A stretch of DNA of 64,000 nucleotides from Marinicella sediminis (GTDB taxonomy: Bacteria; Pseudomonadota; Gammaproteobacteria; Xanthomonadales; Marinicellaceae): contig NZ_MVBD01000005.1 of NCBI RefSeq assembly GCF_002000055.1, positions 62,001-126,000 of the forward strand, in the 5' to 3' direction. A program made the translations under genes and the position numbers. Numbering within the stretch: position 1 is the first letter of the stretch; each line of letters begins with the position of its first letter. Under the pieces are notes generated by a model. The model was not told where the DNA came from. It did no database searches and saw only the letters and a program-made list of their open reading frames with translations. Positions 17,304 to 27,104 of the stretch are shown here, piece after piece.

Positions 17304-19010
17304 ATGAATGTAGCTGGTACAAAAACAATGGTGAGCGGTGCATTGCGTCGCCTGGTCCAGGAAGGTGTGGTTGACATGGATGTGGCTACCGAAGCCAATG
17401 AGACCTCCAGAAAGCAAAAAATCCCGTTATTCACCTATCTGATAGACAACAAGATTGTTGATCCTGGCGTGCTTTGCGAGGCCGCTTCCAAGGAATATGG
17501 GGTGCCCATATTTGATGTCAAAGCCCTGGATTTTGCTGCCACTCCCAAGGAGCTGGTTTCTGAATCTTTGATTGAAAAGCACCAGGTGCTGCCATTGTTC
17601 CTGCGTTCCAAGAAAGTGTTCATTGGTATTTCAGATCCGACCAATGTCAGGGCGTTAGAGGAAGTGCGCTTCAATACCAATCACACCGTAGAGCCCATTT
17701 TGGTCAGGCAGGATCATTTGGGTGAGGCCATAGAAGAGGCGTTGAAGGAGTCTTCTTCAGTTCTCGACGATCTGGGCGATGAAGGGTTGGAGAACCTTGA
17801 GTACGATGATGAAGAACAAGAAGAAGTCAGCGATTCGGTTGATGATGTGGCTGACTCTCCGGCGGTTAAACTGGTCAATAAAGTCTTGCTGGATGCCATC
17901 AAGCGCGGTGCTTCTGATATTCACTTTGAACCCTATGAAAAGACTTACCGGGTGAGGTATCGCATCGATGGGATGTTAAAAACAGTGGTCAAACCACCGA
18001 AAAACATGACCAATAAAATTGCTTCCCGACTGAAAGTCATGTCTAAGCTGGACATTGCAGAAAAGCGCGTACCTCAGGATGGCAGGGTTAAGCTGAATTT
18101 GTCGAAAACCAAAGCCATCGACTTCAGGCTGAGTACTTGCCCGACATTGTTTGGTGAAAAAATCGTGATGCGTGTTCTGGATGCCTCGGCAGCGAAAATG
18201 GGCATTGATAAACTGGGTTATGAGGATGAGCAAAAACAACTGTTTATGGATGCCATCGTCAAGCCATACGGCATGGTGCTGGTCACCGGGCCGACAGGTT
18301 CCGGTAAAACCGTTTCTTTGTACACGGCGCTCAACATTCTCAACACCGAAGGTCGAAACATATCAACGGTAGAGGATCCGGTGGAAATCAGGGTTAATGG
18401 CATCAATCAGGTACAACAAAACGCCAAACAAGGCATGACCTTTTCGGCTGCATTGCGGTCCTTCCTGCGGCAGGATCCTGACGTGATCATGGTGGGTGAG
18501 ATCCGGGATCTGGAAACCGCGGAAATCGCCATCAAAGCAGCGCAAACAGGCCACATGGTATTGTCAACGTTGCACACCAATAACGCGCCTGAAACCGTCA
18601 GCAGGATGATGAACATGGGCGTGGCACCTTTCAACATCGTTTCAGCGGTGTCTTTGATCATTGCACAACGACTGGCCAGGCGACTGTGTGATTGTAAAAA
18701 GCCCACTGAACTTGAGCGGGATGTTTTGCTCGAGGCGGGATTTACTGACGAAGACATTGAAGAGGGTTCAATCTTTGACCCGGTGGGTTGTTCCAAGTGT
18801 AATGAAGGATACAAAGGCAGGGTGGGTATATATGAAGTGATGCCCATCACAGAAAACATCAAGAAAATCATATTAAATGGTGGCAACTCCCTGGAGATTG
18901 CTGAACAAGCTGAAAAAGACGGCATTTCCAATCTTCGTAAATCAGCTTTACTGAAAGTCAAGAATGGCATCACCGGGTTGGTTGAAGCCAATCGGGTCAC
19001 TGTGGATTAA
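17304..19010 (+). CDS. pilB: Type IV pilus assembly ATPase PilB
   Basis: 568 residues. The N-terminal MshEN/T2SSE-N domain (about 1-140) is followed by an acidic linker (about 150-185) and the ATPase domain: Walker A GPTGSGKT at residues 329-336, the Asp box, VIMVGEIRDLETAEIA as Walker B, a His box with GHMVLSTLHTN, and a zinc-binding tetracysteine (CDC ... CSKC, about 470-498). PilB is the cytoplasmic hexamer that drives pilus extension. It heads the run pilB-pilC-pilD-coaE; no pilA pilin gene is adjacent. Confidence 0.97.
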   Translation: MNVAGTKTMVSGALRRLVQEGVVDMDVATEANETSRKQKIPLFTYLIDNKIVDPGVLCEAASKEYGVPIFDVKALDFAATPKELVSESLIEKHQVLPLFLRSKKVFIGISDPTNVRALEEVRFNTNHTVEPILVRQDHLGEAIEEALKESSSVLDDLGDEGLENLEYDDEEQEEVSDSVDDVADSPAVKLVNKVLLDAIKRGASDIHFEPYEKTYRVRYRIDGMLKTVVKPPKNMTNKIASRLKVMSKLDIAEKRVPQDGRVKLNLSKTKAIDFRLSTCPTLFGEKIVMRVLDASAAKMGIDKLGYEDEQKQLFMDAIVKPYGMVLVTGPTGSGKTVSLYTALNILNTEGRNISTVEDPVEIRVNGINQVQQNAKQGMTFSAALRSFLRQDPDVIMVGEIRDLETAEIAIKAAQTGHMVLSTLHTNNAPETVSRMMNMGVAPFNIVSAVSLIIAQRLARRLCDCKKPTELERDVLLEAGFTDEDIEEGSIFDPVGCSKCNEGYKGRVGIYEVMPITENIKKIILNGGNSLEIAEQAEKDGISNLRKSALLKVKNGITGLVEANRVTVD

Positions 19011-19014
19011 TATT

Positions 19015-20238
19015 ATGGCAAAAGTGCAAAGAATCGACGAACTACAAACTTTTGAATGGGTCGGCATCGATAAGGTCGGCAAAAAAATGAAGGGTGAGCA
19101 GCAGGCCAAGTCTTCAACACTGGCCAAAAACGAGCTGCGCAGGCAAGGTATTCAGGTCAAAAAGATCTACAAAAAGCGCAAATCTCTGTTTTCCGGTGGC
19201 AAAGCCATCACTGCACAGGATATCTCATTGTTCAGCCGGCAGTTGGCGACCATGATGGAATCAGGCGTGCCGATGGTGCAAGCCTTTGAAATCATCGAAA
19301 GTGGTCAATCCAACCCCAGAATGGCCAAGATGCTGAATGAAGTGAAAACCGAGATACAATCGGGCTCGACATTGGCCGAATCTTTGGGTAAGCACCCGGT
19401 TCACTTCGACGAATTGTATTGCAACCTTGTTAATGCGGGTGAGAAAGCCGGTGTGCTCGATGAGTTGCTGGACACCATTGCATCTTATAAAGAACGCACA
19501 GAAGAGATCAAAGGAAAAATTAAAAAGGCATTGTTTTACCCGGCGGCTGTTTTATTCGTTGCCATTGGTGTGACGATTTTGTTGCTGGTCAAAGTGGTTC
19601 CAGAGTTTCAGAACATGTTCACCAGTTTTGGTGCAGACCTGCCAGGCTTGACCCTGATGGTGGTGGATGCATCCAAAGCCATGCAGAAGTATTGGTGGAT
19701 GGTACTTGGGGGTTTGATCGGTGGGGTATGGGCTTTCGTGTATTTTAAAAAGAGGTCGCTTAAGTTTGCCCATGCGCTTGATCGCTTATCGCTGAAAATA
19801 CCGATTGTTGGTGGCATTCTATTCAATGCCGCAGTGGCGCGTTTTTCCAGGACATTGTCCACTACATTCGCTGCCGGTGTACCGCTGGTTGAAGGTCTGG
19901 ACACGGTATCCGGAGCTGTGGGTAATGTGGTGTTCAGAGATGCGGTGCTGAAAATCAAAGAAGATGTCAGTACCGGTCATCAATTGCAATTGTCCATGAG
20001 CCAGACTGGATTGTTTCCTCATATGGTGGTGCAAATGGCTTCCATTGGTGAGGAGTCTGGTAATCTGGACGCCATGTTGGCGAAAGTTGCAGACTATTAT
20101 GAGCAAGAGGTTTCCAATGCCGTGGATGCATTGAGTAGTTTGCTTGAGCCCATTATTATGGTATTGGTTGGTGGTTTAGTGGGTGTGATGGTGGTTGCCA
20201 TGTACCTGCCGATCTTCAAAATGGCGTCTGTCTTTTAA
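19015..20238 (+). CDS. pilC: Type IV pilus inner-membrane platform protein PilC
   Basis: 407 residues from ATG 19015, 4 nt after pilB. Two repeated T2SSF domains: the first with FSRQLATMMESGVPMVQA and VNAGEKAGVLDELLDTIA, the second with FSRTLSTTFAAGVPLVEGL and ASIGEESGNLDAMLAKVADYYE. Three membrane helices are visible (about residues 176-197, 225-243 and 380-402). PilC is the platform that couples PilB to pilin insertion. An earlier in-frame start within pilB would only add a non-homologous extension. Confidence 0.97.
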   Translation: MAKVQRIDELQTFEWVGIDKVGKKMKGEQQAKSSTLAKNELRRQGIQVKKIYKKRKSLFSGGKAITAQDISLFSRQLATMMESGVPMVQAFEIIESGQSNPRMAKMLNEVKTEIQSGSTLAESLGKHPVHFDELYCNLVNAGEKAGVLDELLDTIASYKERTEEIKGKIKKALFYPAAVLFVAIGVTILLLVKVVPEFQNMFTSFGADLPGLTLMVVDASKAMQKYWWMVLGGLIGGVWAFVYFKKRSLKFAHALDRLSLKIPIVGGILFNAAVARFSRTLSTTFAAGVPLVEGLDTVSGAVGNVVFRDAVLKIKEDVSTGHQLQLSMSQTGLFPHMVVQMASIGEESGNLDAMLAKVADYYEQEVSNAVDALSSLLEPIIMVLVGGLVGVMVVAMYLPIFKMASVF

Positions 20239-20239
20239 T

Positions 20240-21088
20240 ATGGACTTAATCAGTTTGTTCCAACAATCACCATTGCTTTTGGTGGTTGTTTTGTTTGTGG
20301 TTGGTTTGATCGTGGGTAGTTTTTTGAATGTGGTCATACTGCGTTACCCACCGGTGCTAGAATATGACTGGAAGAAAGATTACGCTGAATTCACCGAAAC
20401 CCCATTTGATCAGAGTAAACCACCTGGTCTGGTGTTCGCCAGATCGCACTGTCCCAAGTGTAAGGAGCAACTGTCAGCATGGCACAACATTCCAGTGATC
20501 AGCTACCTGATACTCAGGGGGCGATGTCACTTTTGTCAGAACAGGATTTCGATCCGTTACCCATTGATTGAATTATTCAGTGGATTGCTGGCGGCGCTGG
20601 CGGCTTTTTATTATGGTTTCAGCTGGCAGCTTTTGTCTGTGTTGATGTTGATTTGGTTTTTGTTGGTCATCACCTGGATTGACATCGATACATATTTGAT
20701 TCCTGATCAATTGAGTTTGTCTTTGTTGTGGCTGGGGTTGTTCTGTAGTTTATTTGACTTAACCATTTCCCCGGCGCAAGCCATCACCGGAGCCCTGGTG
20801 GGGTACTTGTCATTGTGGCTGGTATTCCAGTTGTTCAAATTGCTGACCGGCAAAGAAGGTATGGGCTATGGTGACTTTAAATTGCTTGCAGCAGGCGGCG
20901 CCTGGATCGGTGCAGAAGCGCTGATTGGTGTGTTGATGGTTGCATCTGTGACTGGGCTGCTGCTGACTTTGCTGTTGGCTGCATTCGGTCTTGGGCAAAA
21001 GAAAATTCCATTTGGTCCCTATCTCTCAGTCGGGATATTGGTGGCTTATTTTACTGATGGCAGTCTGTTGGATCTCTTGCTGCTCTGA
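20240..21088 (+). CDS. pilD: Prepilin peptidase/N-methyltransferase PilD
   Basis: 282 residues starting 2 nt after pilC. An integral membrane aspartic protease that cleaves the type III signal of prepilins and methylates the new N-terminal Phe. The cytoplasmic methylase loop has the tetracysteine CPKC ... CHFC (about residues 72-100). Catalytic aspartates are in WIDIDTYLIPD and in GMGYGDFKLL. The gene order pilB-pilC-pilD is conserved in Pseudomonas and Xanthomonas. Confidence 0.97.
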   Translation: MDLISLFQQSPLLLVVVLFVVGLIVGSFLNVVILRYPPVLEYDWKKDYAEFTETPFDQSKPPGLVFARSHCPKCKEQLSAWHNIPVISYLILRGRCHFCQNRISIRYPLIELFSGLLAALAAFYYGFSWQLLSVLMLIWFLLVITWIDIDTYLIPDQLSLSLLWLGLFCSLFDLTISPAQAITGALVGYLSLWLVFQLFKLLTGKEGMGYGDFKLLAAGGAWIGAEALIGVLMVASVTGLLLTLLLAAFGLGQKKIPFGPYLSVGILVAYFTDGSLLDLLLL

Positions 21089-21102
21089 ATGTGTGTTGAA
21101 GT

Positions 21103-21714
21103 ATGTCAGTGATGCTGATTGCACTGACCGGTGGGATTGCATCGGGTAAAACCATTGCTTCTGATTATTTGGCTGATCTCGGATTGCCGGTCATAGATAC
21201 CGATGTGGTGGCACGTGAAGTGGTGCAGCCCGGGAGTCAGGGTCTTTCTCTTATTCGTGAAGAATTTGGTGGGCGGGTGATGAACAAGGAAGGTGGTCTG
21301 GACCGGAGCGCGCTTAAACAGTTGGTTTTCAATGATGTCGATAAGCTGAAGAAACTCAATGCCATTTTACATCCACTGATTCAACAAGGGGTTGGCAGTC
21401 ATCTCAGGAGCATTGATCGCCAGCTGGCTGTGATAGTCATTCCTTTGCTGACCAGTCAGGTTGTGAACGCTTATGCAATTGATCGTGTATTGATGATCGA
21501 TGTGAGCCAGCAAGTACAACTAAAACGAGTGATGTCGCGGGATCAGGTTGGTCAGGAGATGGCGCATAAAATCATTGATTCACAGCCGGACAGGTTGACT
21601 AAACTGGCACTGGCTGATGATGTGTTGGTTAATCATGATTCCATTGCGTCATTGAAATCAAAGTTGAAGTTGTTGTTGCCTGTTTATTTGGCTTTGAAAA
21701 GCATTCAGCGGTGA
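21103..21714 (+). CDS. coaE: Dephospho-CoA kinase CoaE
   Basis: 203 residues. P-loop GGIASGKT at residues 10-17, DTDVVAREVVQPG, and the HPLIQQGV helix of the CoA domain; the catalytic arginine region RVMSRDQ is also seen. CoaE phosphorylates dephospho-CoA at the 3' position, the last step of CoA synthesis. It lies 14 nt after pilD, the conserved pilBCD-coaE neighbourhood. The yacG and zapD genes that often follow are absent; a tRNA gene comes next. Confidence 0.96.
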   Translation: MSVMLIALTGGIASGKTIASDYLADLGLPVIDTDVVAREVVQPGSQGLSLIREEFGGRVMNKEGGLDRSALKQLVFNDVDKLKKLNAILHPLIQQGVGSHLRSIDRQLAVIVIPLLTSQVVNAYAIDRVLMIDVSQQVQLKRVMSRDQVGQEMAHKIIDSQPDRLTKLALADDVLVNHDSIASLKSKLKLLLPVYLALKSIQR

Positions 21715-21770
21715 TCATTTAATTGATGCATTGAAAAAAACCTTCAGTTATAATTCCGCAACCCCTTTGA

Positions 21771-21847
21771 GGGCCTGTAGCTCAGTTGGTTAGAGCAGTG
21801 GACTCATAATCCATTGGTCGTAGGTTCGAGTCCTACCAGGCCCACCA
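21771..21847 (+). tRNA. tRNA with CAT anticodon, probably tRNA-Ile2 (lysidine type)
   Basis: 77 nt with encoded CCA. Acceptor GGGCCTG pairs with CAGGCCC, D loop AGCTCAGTTGGTTAGAGC, anticodon loop CTCATAA, T arm GGTTCGAGTCC. The CAT anticodon fits elongator Met or the Ile2 isoacceptor whose C34 is modified by TilS. The GGGCCTG acceptor and TTGGTCG variable region resemble Ile2 of other gammaproteobacteria more than elongator Met (GGCTACG type). A TATAAT lies at 21749-21754. Confidence 0.9.
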
Positions 21848-21981
21848 TTCCTTTTATAGCTTAAGCCGATGTCATTAAATCCTTGGTCATTGACTGCTGT
21901 GAGCTGGTCACCTCAAGACAGTAAAAAAACCCATATAAATATTAAATATGTCTTGATTATTCAATACTTTAAAGGTTATTC

Positions 21982-22010
21982 TTGCAATGGCTTCTTAAAA
22001 AAAGTAAAGT
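21982..22010 (+). promoter_or_regulatory. Candidate sigma-70 promoter of pilMNOPQ
   Basis: TTGCAA (21982-21987), exactly 17 nt, TAAAGT (22005-22010). A second AT-rich hexamer TATATA follows directly. Transcription would start near 22017 and leave a leader of about 97 nt before pilM. This is the best match in the 266-nt gap between the tRNA and pilM. Confidence 0.45.
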
Positions 22011-22113
22011 ATATATGGAAAATGTGATTAGTCACACAGAAAAGAATCATTCATGTGGGACAATGATCCTGAAATCCATGTGTTATTGATAACTACTTAA
22101 GAGAGAGAATGTT

Positions 22114-23172
22114 TTGCAGTTGTTAGGTCGTAAAAAAATCCAGTTGGTTGGCGTTGACGTCAGTTCTTCCGCAGTCAAGATACTGCAGCTGTCAGGCAGT
22201 CTGGACAACATAAAAGTTGAAAGGTATGCCGTCGAACCTCTGGCGGTCAATGCAGTGGTTGATAACAGTATTGCAGAAGTTGATCTGGTATCAGCAGCCA
22301 TCAGTAAAGCATTTAATAAGGCCGGTATTAAAGTTAAAAACGCTGCCACGGCAGTGTCCGGTTCTTCTGTGATCACTAAAATCATACAAATGCCCAGTGA
22401 GTTGACTGAAGACGAGTTGGAAGTACAGCTTGAACTCGATGCCACACAATATATTCCGTATCCGATTGATGAAGTTAGTCTGGACTTTTGTGTGCTGGGC
22501 CCGGTTGAAAACAATCCGGATGTGAATAACATACTGATTGCCAGTTCCCGTTCCGAAAATGTTGATGTGTTTATTGAAGCATTTGTGGGTGCTGGGCTGG
22601 ATTTGAAAGTGGTGGATGTGGAAGCATTTGCCATCGAGCGCTGTTTTAATATGGTGAAAGATGACTATGGCATTGATGACAATGAAGTGGTTGCTCTGTT
22701 TGATATTGGCGCCAACACCACCACCATGCACGCCATGCATAAGAAAACCGGCATATACAGTCGCGAACAATCATTCGGCGGTCGTCAATTAACTGAGGAA
22801 ATCATGCAGCGGTATGGCTTGTCATATGACGAGGCTGGACTGGCAAAACGTCAGGGCGGTTTACCGGACAGTTATGAAACAGAAGTGTTGCAATCATTCA
22901 AGGATACGTTGGTTCAACAAGTCAGCAGGGCGTTACAGTTCTTCTTTTCAGCCACTGAGTTTGGCAATGTGGATCGCATTTTGCTAGGTGGAGGATGTGC
23001 ATCCATCCCTGAGATTGATGCTTTGGTAGAAGATCAGGTGGGTGTGCCTACGGAAATCATCAACCCTGTTAATAATTTTAAACTGTCTTCCAAGGTGAGC
23101 AGAGAAGCTCTGGAAGCAGATTCTCCGGCAATGATGTCTGTTGTCGGTTTGGCGTTGAGGAATTTTGACTGA
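22114..23172 (+). CDS. pilM: Type IV pilus assembly protein PilM
   Basis: 352 residues. An actin-like ATPase that binds the N-terminal tail of PilN on the cytoplasmic side. GVDVSSSAVKILQL opens the first phosphate loop, ALFDIGANTTTMH the second, and LLGGGCASIPEIDAL the adenosine motif. The start appears to be TTG 22114, preceded by GAGAGAG at 22101-22107; the ATG at 22109 is in another frame and stops after five codons. Two nucleotides separate it from pilN. Confidence 0.95.
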   Translation: MQLLGRKKIQLVGVDVSSSAVKILQLSGSLDNIKVERYAVEPLAVNAVVDNSIAEVDLVSAAISKAFNKAGIKVKNAATAVSGSSVITKIIQMPSELTEDELEVQLELDATQYIPYPIDEVSLDFCVLGPVENNPDVNNILIASSRSENVDVFIEAFVGAGLDLKVVDVEAFAIERCFNMVKDDYGIDDNEVVALFDIGANTTTMHAMHKKTGIYSREQSFGGRQLTEEIMQRYGLSYDEAGLAKRQGGLPDSYETEVLQSFKDTLVQQVSRALQFFFSATEFGNVDRILLGGGCASIPEIDALVEDQVGVPTEIINPVNNFKLSSKVSREALEADSPAMMSVVGLALRNFD

Positions 23173-23174
23173 TT

Positions 23175-23750
23175 ATGGCAAAGATTAATTTACTACCTTG
23201 GCGTGAAGAGAGGCGTCAGCAATTAACCAAAGAGTTTTACATGTTGCTCGGTGTCGCTGCTGCAGTAGCGGTGCTTTTGTTTGGTTTGACTTTTTACTAT
23301 TTTGATCAAAGTATTCAGTACCAAAAGCAGCGTAACACGTTTCTGGACAGAGAAATCACCAAGCTTGATCAGCAAATTGAAGAAATCAAAAAACTGGAAA
23401 AACAAAAGGCTAATTTGATTGCCAGGCAAACTGTCATTGAAGAACTGCAGTCCAGCAGGACGCAAATGGTTCACCTGTTTGATGAGTTGGTTAAAACCAT
23501 ACCCAACGGGGTTTTTCTTGAGAAAATCACGCAGAAAGGAACCACCCTGTCAATGGAAGGCTATTCGCAATCTCACTCCAGGGTTTCTGATTACATGCGC
23601 AGGTTGGACAGCTCTTCCTGGTTTGAAAAAATTGAATTGGATTATATCAAAGCAGATACCACCCTTGTTTCGCATGAACAAAAGTTCAAACTCAGTGTAA
23701 AGCTGATCAATCCAAATCGTAAAAAAGACACCGATGAGGGCGTTTCATGA
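23175..23750 (+). CDS. pilN: Type IV pilus assembly protein PilN
   Basis: 191 residues. The cytoplasmic tail begins MAKINLLPWREERR, the PilN motif that docks into PilM. A single membrane helix spans about residues 22-43, then a coiled coil rich in Gln, Lys and Glu (about 50-95), then a small periplasmic ferredoxin-like domain. It pairs with PilO to align the secretin with the inner-membrane motor. The end overlaps pilO by 4 nt. Confidence 0.96.
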   Translation: MAKINLLPWREERRQQLTKEFYMLLGVAAAVAVLLFGLTFYYFDQSIQYQKQRNTFLDREITKLDQQIEEIKKLEKQKANLIARQTVIEELQSSRTQMVHLFDELVKTIPNGVFLEKITQKGTTLSMEGYSQSHSRVSDYMRRLDSSSWFEKIELDYIKADTTLVSHEQKFKLSVKLINPNRKKDTDEGVS

Positions 23751-24388
23751 GCATTATTGACGAAATTCAAAGTTTAGACACCAGCAATCCTGGTGGGTGG
23801 TCCACGCCAATTAAAGTTGGCGCAGCAGTGATGTTGCTGATTGTGATTTTGGTGTTGGGTTATTTTCTGAAAGTTAAAGACATGATGGCCTCACTGGATG
23901 GATTGCAAAAGAAAGAAGTCACATTGAAGAACAGCTATGCATCTAAGCACCTTAAAGCTGCACAACTGGACGACTATCGGGATCAATTGGAAGAAATGGA
24001 AATTATTCTGCAATCCATGCTGAGGCAGTTGCCCAGCAAAAATGAAATGTCTGATTTAATTGTTGATGTGTCGCAAACCGCATTGGCCAGTGGCATCGAG
24101 AATGAATTGTTCGAACCAGGTGCTGAAGCTCTGAAAGACTTTTATGCTGAAAAACCAATTTCCTTACGGATGAAAGGTAATTACCATGAGTTTGGTAATT
24201 TTGTCAGTGGGGTGGCATCGCTGCCCAGGGTTGTGATCCTGACCATGCATGACATTTCATTGAAACCTGTTGGAGATTCGTTGCTGGGTGGGCAGTTGCT
24301 GTTGGAAGGTACTGCGAAAACCTACCGTTACCTTGATGAAGACGAAGTCGCACCTGCAGATACTCAGGCATCAGGAGGTCGAAAATGA
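23747..24388 (+). CDS. pilO: Type IV pilus assembly protein PilO
   Basis: 213 residues. Short cytoplasmic N terminus, one membrane helix (about residues 24-43), a coiled coil (about 50-95), and a periplasmic ferredoxin-like fold with IELFEPG-like (NELFEPG) and KPISLRMKGNYHEFGNFVSGVASLPRVV, a strong PilO signature. It forms heterodimers with PilN and binds PilP. It overlaps both neighbours by 4 nt, so pilN-pilO-pilP are translationally coupled. Confidence 0.96.
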   Translation: MSIIDEIQSLDTSNPGGWSTPIKVGAAVMLLIVILVLGYFLKVKDMMASLDGLQKKEVTLKNSYASKHLKAAQLDDYRDQLEEMEIILQSMLRQLPSKNEMSDLIVDVSQTALASGIENELFEPGAEALKDFYAEKPISLRMKGNYHEFGNFVSGVASLPRVVILTMHDISLKPVGDSLLGGQLLLEGTAKTYRYLDEDEVAPADTQASGGRK

Positions 24389-24909
24389 AAAGAGGTGTTT
24401 TGCTGATGTTTGTTTTGTTGATGGCCGGATGTGCTAATGACATGACTGATTTGAATGAATTCATGGCCAGGCAGAAAAATGTTCCTGTTCCAGCCATTGA
24501 TCCATTGCCACAACTGACGCCGCATGAAGTGTTTGAGTACAGTGCTACTGGTTTAAGAGATCCATTTTCAAATGACCTGGAGGTCGATGAGGATGAGCAA
24601 GCTGAAAACCTGGCAATGGCAGAAGATGGCAGAGGTCCTGATCTGACTAGACGGAAAGAGTTCCTTGAAACATTTCCACTTGACAGTTTATTGATGGTTG
24701 GTACTTATCAGCAAGATGATAATTACTGGGCATTGGTGGTTGATCCTGAAGGTACCATTCACCGGGTATCGAATGGTCATTTTCTGGGTCATAATTATGG
24801 TCAGGTGACTGCCATATATGAAAATGAAATTCAATTAACCGAATGGTTGAATGATGGCTTAGGAGCTTGGCGGGAACGTGAAGCAGCCATGGCTTTAAAA
24901 GAAGAATAA
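24385..24909 (+). CDS. pilP: Type IV pilus lipoprotein PilP
   Basis: 174 residues. Signal peptide ending in LMAGC, so Cys16 is the likely lipid anchor. A flexible linker with RDPF (GLRDPFSNDL, the family motif) precedes the C-terminal beta domain with LDSLLMVGTYQQDDNYWALVVDPEGTIHRV and HFLGHNYGQVTAI, the fold that binds the N0 region of PilQ. PilP joins PilNO to the secretin. Its stop is 14 nt before the preferred pilQ start. Confidence 0.95.
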   Translation: MKRGVLLMFVLLMAGCANDMTDLNEFMARQKNVPVPAIDPLPQLTPHEVFEYSATGLRDPFSNDLEVDEDEQAENLAMAEDGRGPDLTRRKEFLETFPLDSLLMVGTYQQDDNYWALVVDPEGTIHRVSNGHFLGHNYGQVTAIYENEIQLTEWLNDGLGAWREREAAMALKEE

Positions 24910-24923
24910 CAGTGAGTATATGT

Positions 24924-27086
24924 ATGAATAAGCAATTTTTAACATCAGAAAATAACATGACAAAATACAAGTGTATATTGATTATTTTACTCATGTCTTT
25001 TGGCCATGTTTATGCGCAAAATGCCATCAATAACATAGACGTTAAGACAGGTGAGAATGGTGCAGTCATCATTGAATTTGAGTTTGATGGTGCGCCCACA
25101 TTGCCAGAAGTTTTTTCAACAAACTTGCCTCCAAGACTGGCTCTGGATTTCGCTGGTACCAGCAATAACACCAATCAAAGAAACATCAATATTGGTACAG
25201 GTAGCGCCAAAGGTTTGAGGTTGGTTTCAGCCAATAACAAAACCCGGGTCGTGGTTGATTTGATGAATGAAGCGCAACACAGCCTGGACATCAAAGGAAA
25301 CGTCATTGAATTGTCATTGACTGATTCCAGAAGGAGTTTTAACCGGACTGTATCGGCCACACAAAGCTCTGTTGATTTCATTGATTTCAGAAGAGGTGAT
25401 GAAGGCCAGGGGGTCATCAGTGTTGAATTAAGCAGGCCTGATACCGGGATTAATTTATCTGAAATCAATGGAAAAATCATTGTTGAAATCAATAATTCAA
25501 ATTTAACTGAAGCCATGGATCGAAAGTTGGATGTGATCGATTTTGCAACTCCAGTGACATTCGTTGATGCCCGTCAAAGTGGTACTGATGTAAAAATAGA
25601 AATTGAGTCCAATGGTATTGTGGATAAAATGGCTTACCAAACCGGTAACCGATACACCGTTGAAGTCAAAGAACGAAATCTGGATGATGGCGATAAATCA
25701 AAATTACTTGATGATGAAATTGTCTATGTTGGAAACCTGGTGTCATTTAACTTTCAGGATATTCCGGTCAGGTCTGTGATTCAGTTGATTGCAGATGCTT
25801 CACAATTAAACATTGTGGTGGCAGATAACGTACAGGGTAATGTGACATTGCGTCTGAACAATGTTCCCTGGGACCAGGCGCTTGATATTGTCTTACAAAG
25901 CAAACAATTAGATCAAAGAAGAGCCGGTGATGTGATTTGGGTTGCTCCTGCGGCAGAAATTGCTCAACGTGAGCAGGAAAAACTTGAAGCACTGAGTAAA
26001 AAAGAAGAACTTGAGCCTTTGGACAATGTGTTCATTCAGGTTAATTATGCCAAAGCTTCAGATTTGGCCAGTTTGATCAGTGGAACAGTTGAAGGTGAAG
26101 CTTCTGGGACATCCATGCTTTCTGATCGGGGAAATGTGGCTTTCGATGAGCGAACCAATACCCTGCTGATATCAGACGTTCCTGATCGGTTAAAAGTCAT
26201 TCAAGAATTGGTAAATACCTTGGATCGTTCTGTACAACAAGTACAAATTGAGTCCAGAATTGTGGTTGCTTCAGAGAAATTCGGTGATGAACTGGGTGTT
26301 CGATTTGGCGTGACTGGTTCTCATGAAGACAAATATGGCAACATCATCAGTACCGGTGGTAGTGCATCAGCAGTTGATCGATTGAACAATGCTGCACTGA
26401 ACAGAAGATATGTGTCACCTAGTGGTTCAGGATTGCCTACTGTGACACCATCGACTGAATTATCTGATCCCATTCCAGGACCACCATTGGGCGAACGTTT
26501 GAATGTTAACCTGCCATCTGCCGCCAGTACGGCCGGAAGATGGGCTGCCAGTATCCTGGCTGCTGATTTTCTGCTTGATCTTGAATTAAGTGCACTTGAG
26601 ACAGAAGACCGTGGTGAAGTGATTTCATCACCAAGGGTTATCACAGCGAATCAGACTCAAGCCATCATCAAACAAGGTGTGCAAATACCTTATGAACAAG
26701 CCACCTCAAGTGGTGCAACGTCAATTGAATTTAAAGATGCTGTGTTGTCATTGAATGTCGTTCCTTTAATCACTCCGGATGAGCGTATAGACCTGACATT
26801 AAAAGTTGATCAGGATGCCATTGGTGAAGAAGTATCAACTTCATTGGGTGGTAGTGTACCTTCCATTGACACCCGATCCGTTGAAACCAGGGTGCTGGTT
26901 AATAATGGCCAAACAGTGGTATTGGGTGGTATATATGAACAAGTAAGAAGAACCACCAGATCCAAAGTTCCCGTACTGGGTGACATCCCGGGATTGGGTA
27001 ATCTGTTCAGAAACAAAACTGTACAGGACGATAAAGCGGAGTTGTTGATATTCGTAACTCCTACAATAATTAAAGAAAGTTTATAA
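24924..27086 (+). CDS. pilQ: Type IV pilus secretin PilQ
   Basis: About 720 residues. ATG 24924 is chosen because AGTGAG lies 8 nt upstream; ATG 24957 would give a more compact signal peptide ending VYAQ, and GTG 24912 is also open. Order of domains: signal peptide, two AMIN domains (about 30-250) that bind peptidoglycan, a secretin/TonB short domain (NFQDIPVRSVIQLIAD), an N1 domain, then the secretin pore with SSPRVITANQTQAIIKQG and a C-terminal VPVLGDIPGLGNLFRNK. PilQ is the outer-membrane channel through which the pilus emerges. Confidence 0.96.
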   Translation: MNKQFLTSENNMTKYKCILIILLMSFGHVYAQNAINNIDVKTGENGAVIIEFEFDGAPTLPEVFSTNLPPRLALDFAGTSNNTNQRNINIGTGSAKGLRLVSANNKTRVVVDLMNEAQHSLDIKGNVIELSLTDSRRSFNRTVSATQSSVDFIDFRRGDEGQGVISVELSRPDTGINLSEINGKIIVEINNSNLTEAMDRKLDVIDFATPVTFVDARQSGTDVKIEIESNGIVDKMAYQTGNRYTVEVKERNLDDGDKSKLLDDEIVYVGNLVSFNFQDIPVRSVIQLIADASQLNIVVADNVQGNVTLRLNNVPWDQALDIVLQSKQLDQRRAGDVIWVAPAAEIAQREQEKLEALSKKEELEPLDNVFIQVNYAKASDLASLISGTVEGEASGTSMLSDRGNVAFDERTNTLLISDVPDRLKVIQELVNTLDRSVQQVQIESRIVVASEKFGDELGVRFGVTGSHEDKYGNIISTGGSASAVDRLNNAALNRRYVSPSGSGLPTVTPSTELSDPIPGPPLGERLNVNLPSAASTAGRWAASILAADFLLDLELSALETEDRGEVISSPRVITANQTQAIIKQGVQIPYEQATSSGATSIEFKDAVLSLNVVPLITPDERIDLTLKVDQDAIGEEVSTSLGGSVPSIDTRSVETRVLVNNGQTVVLGGIYEQVRRTTRSKVPVLGDIPGLGNLFRNKTVQDDKAELLIFVTPTIIKESL

Positions 27087-27104
27087 GAGATTAAAAGGTT
27101 AACT

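Noticed and set aside
22109-22126. ATG 22109 as start of pilM
   Set aside because: It is in a different frame and meets TAG after five codons; TTG 22114 has the correct frame and spacing.
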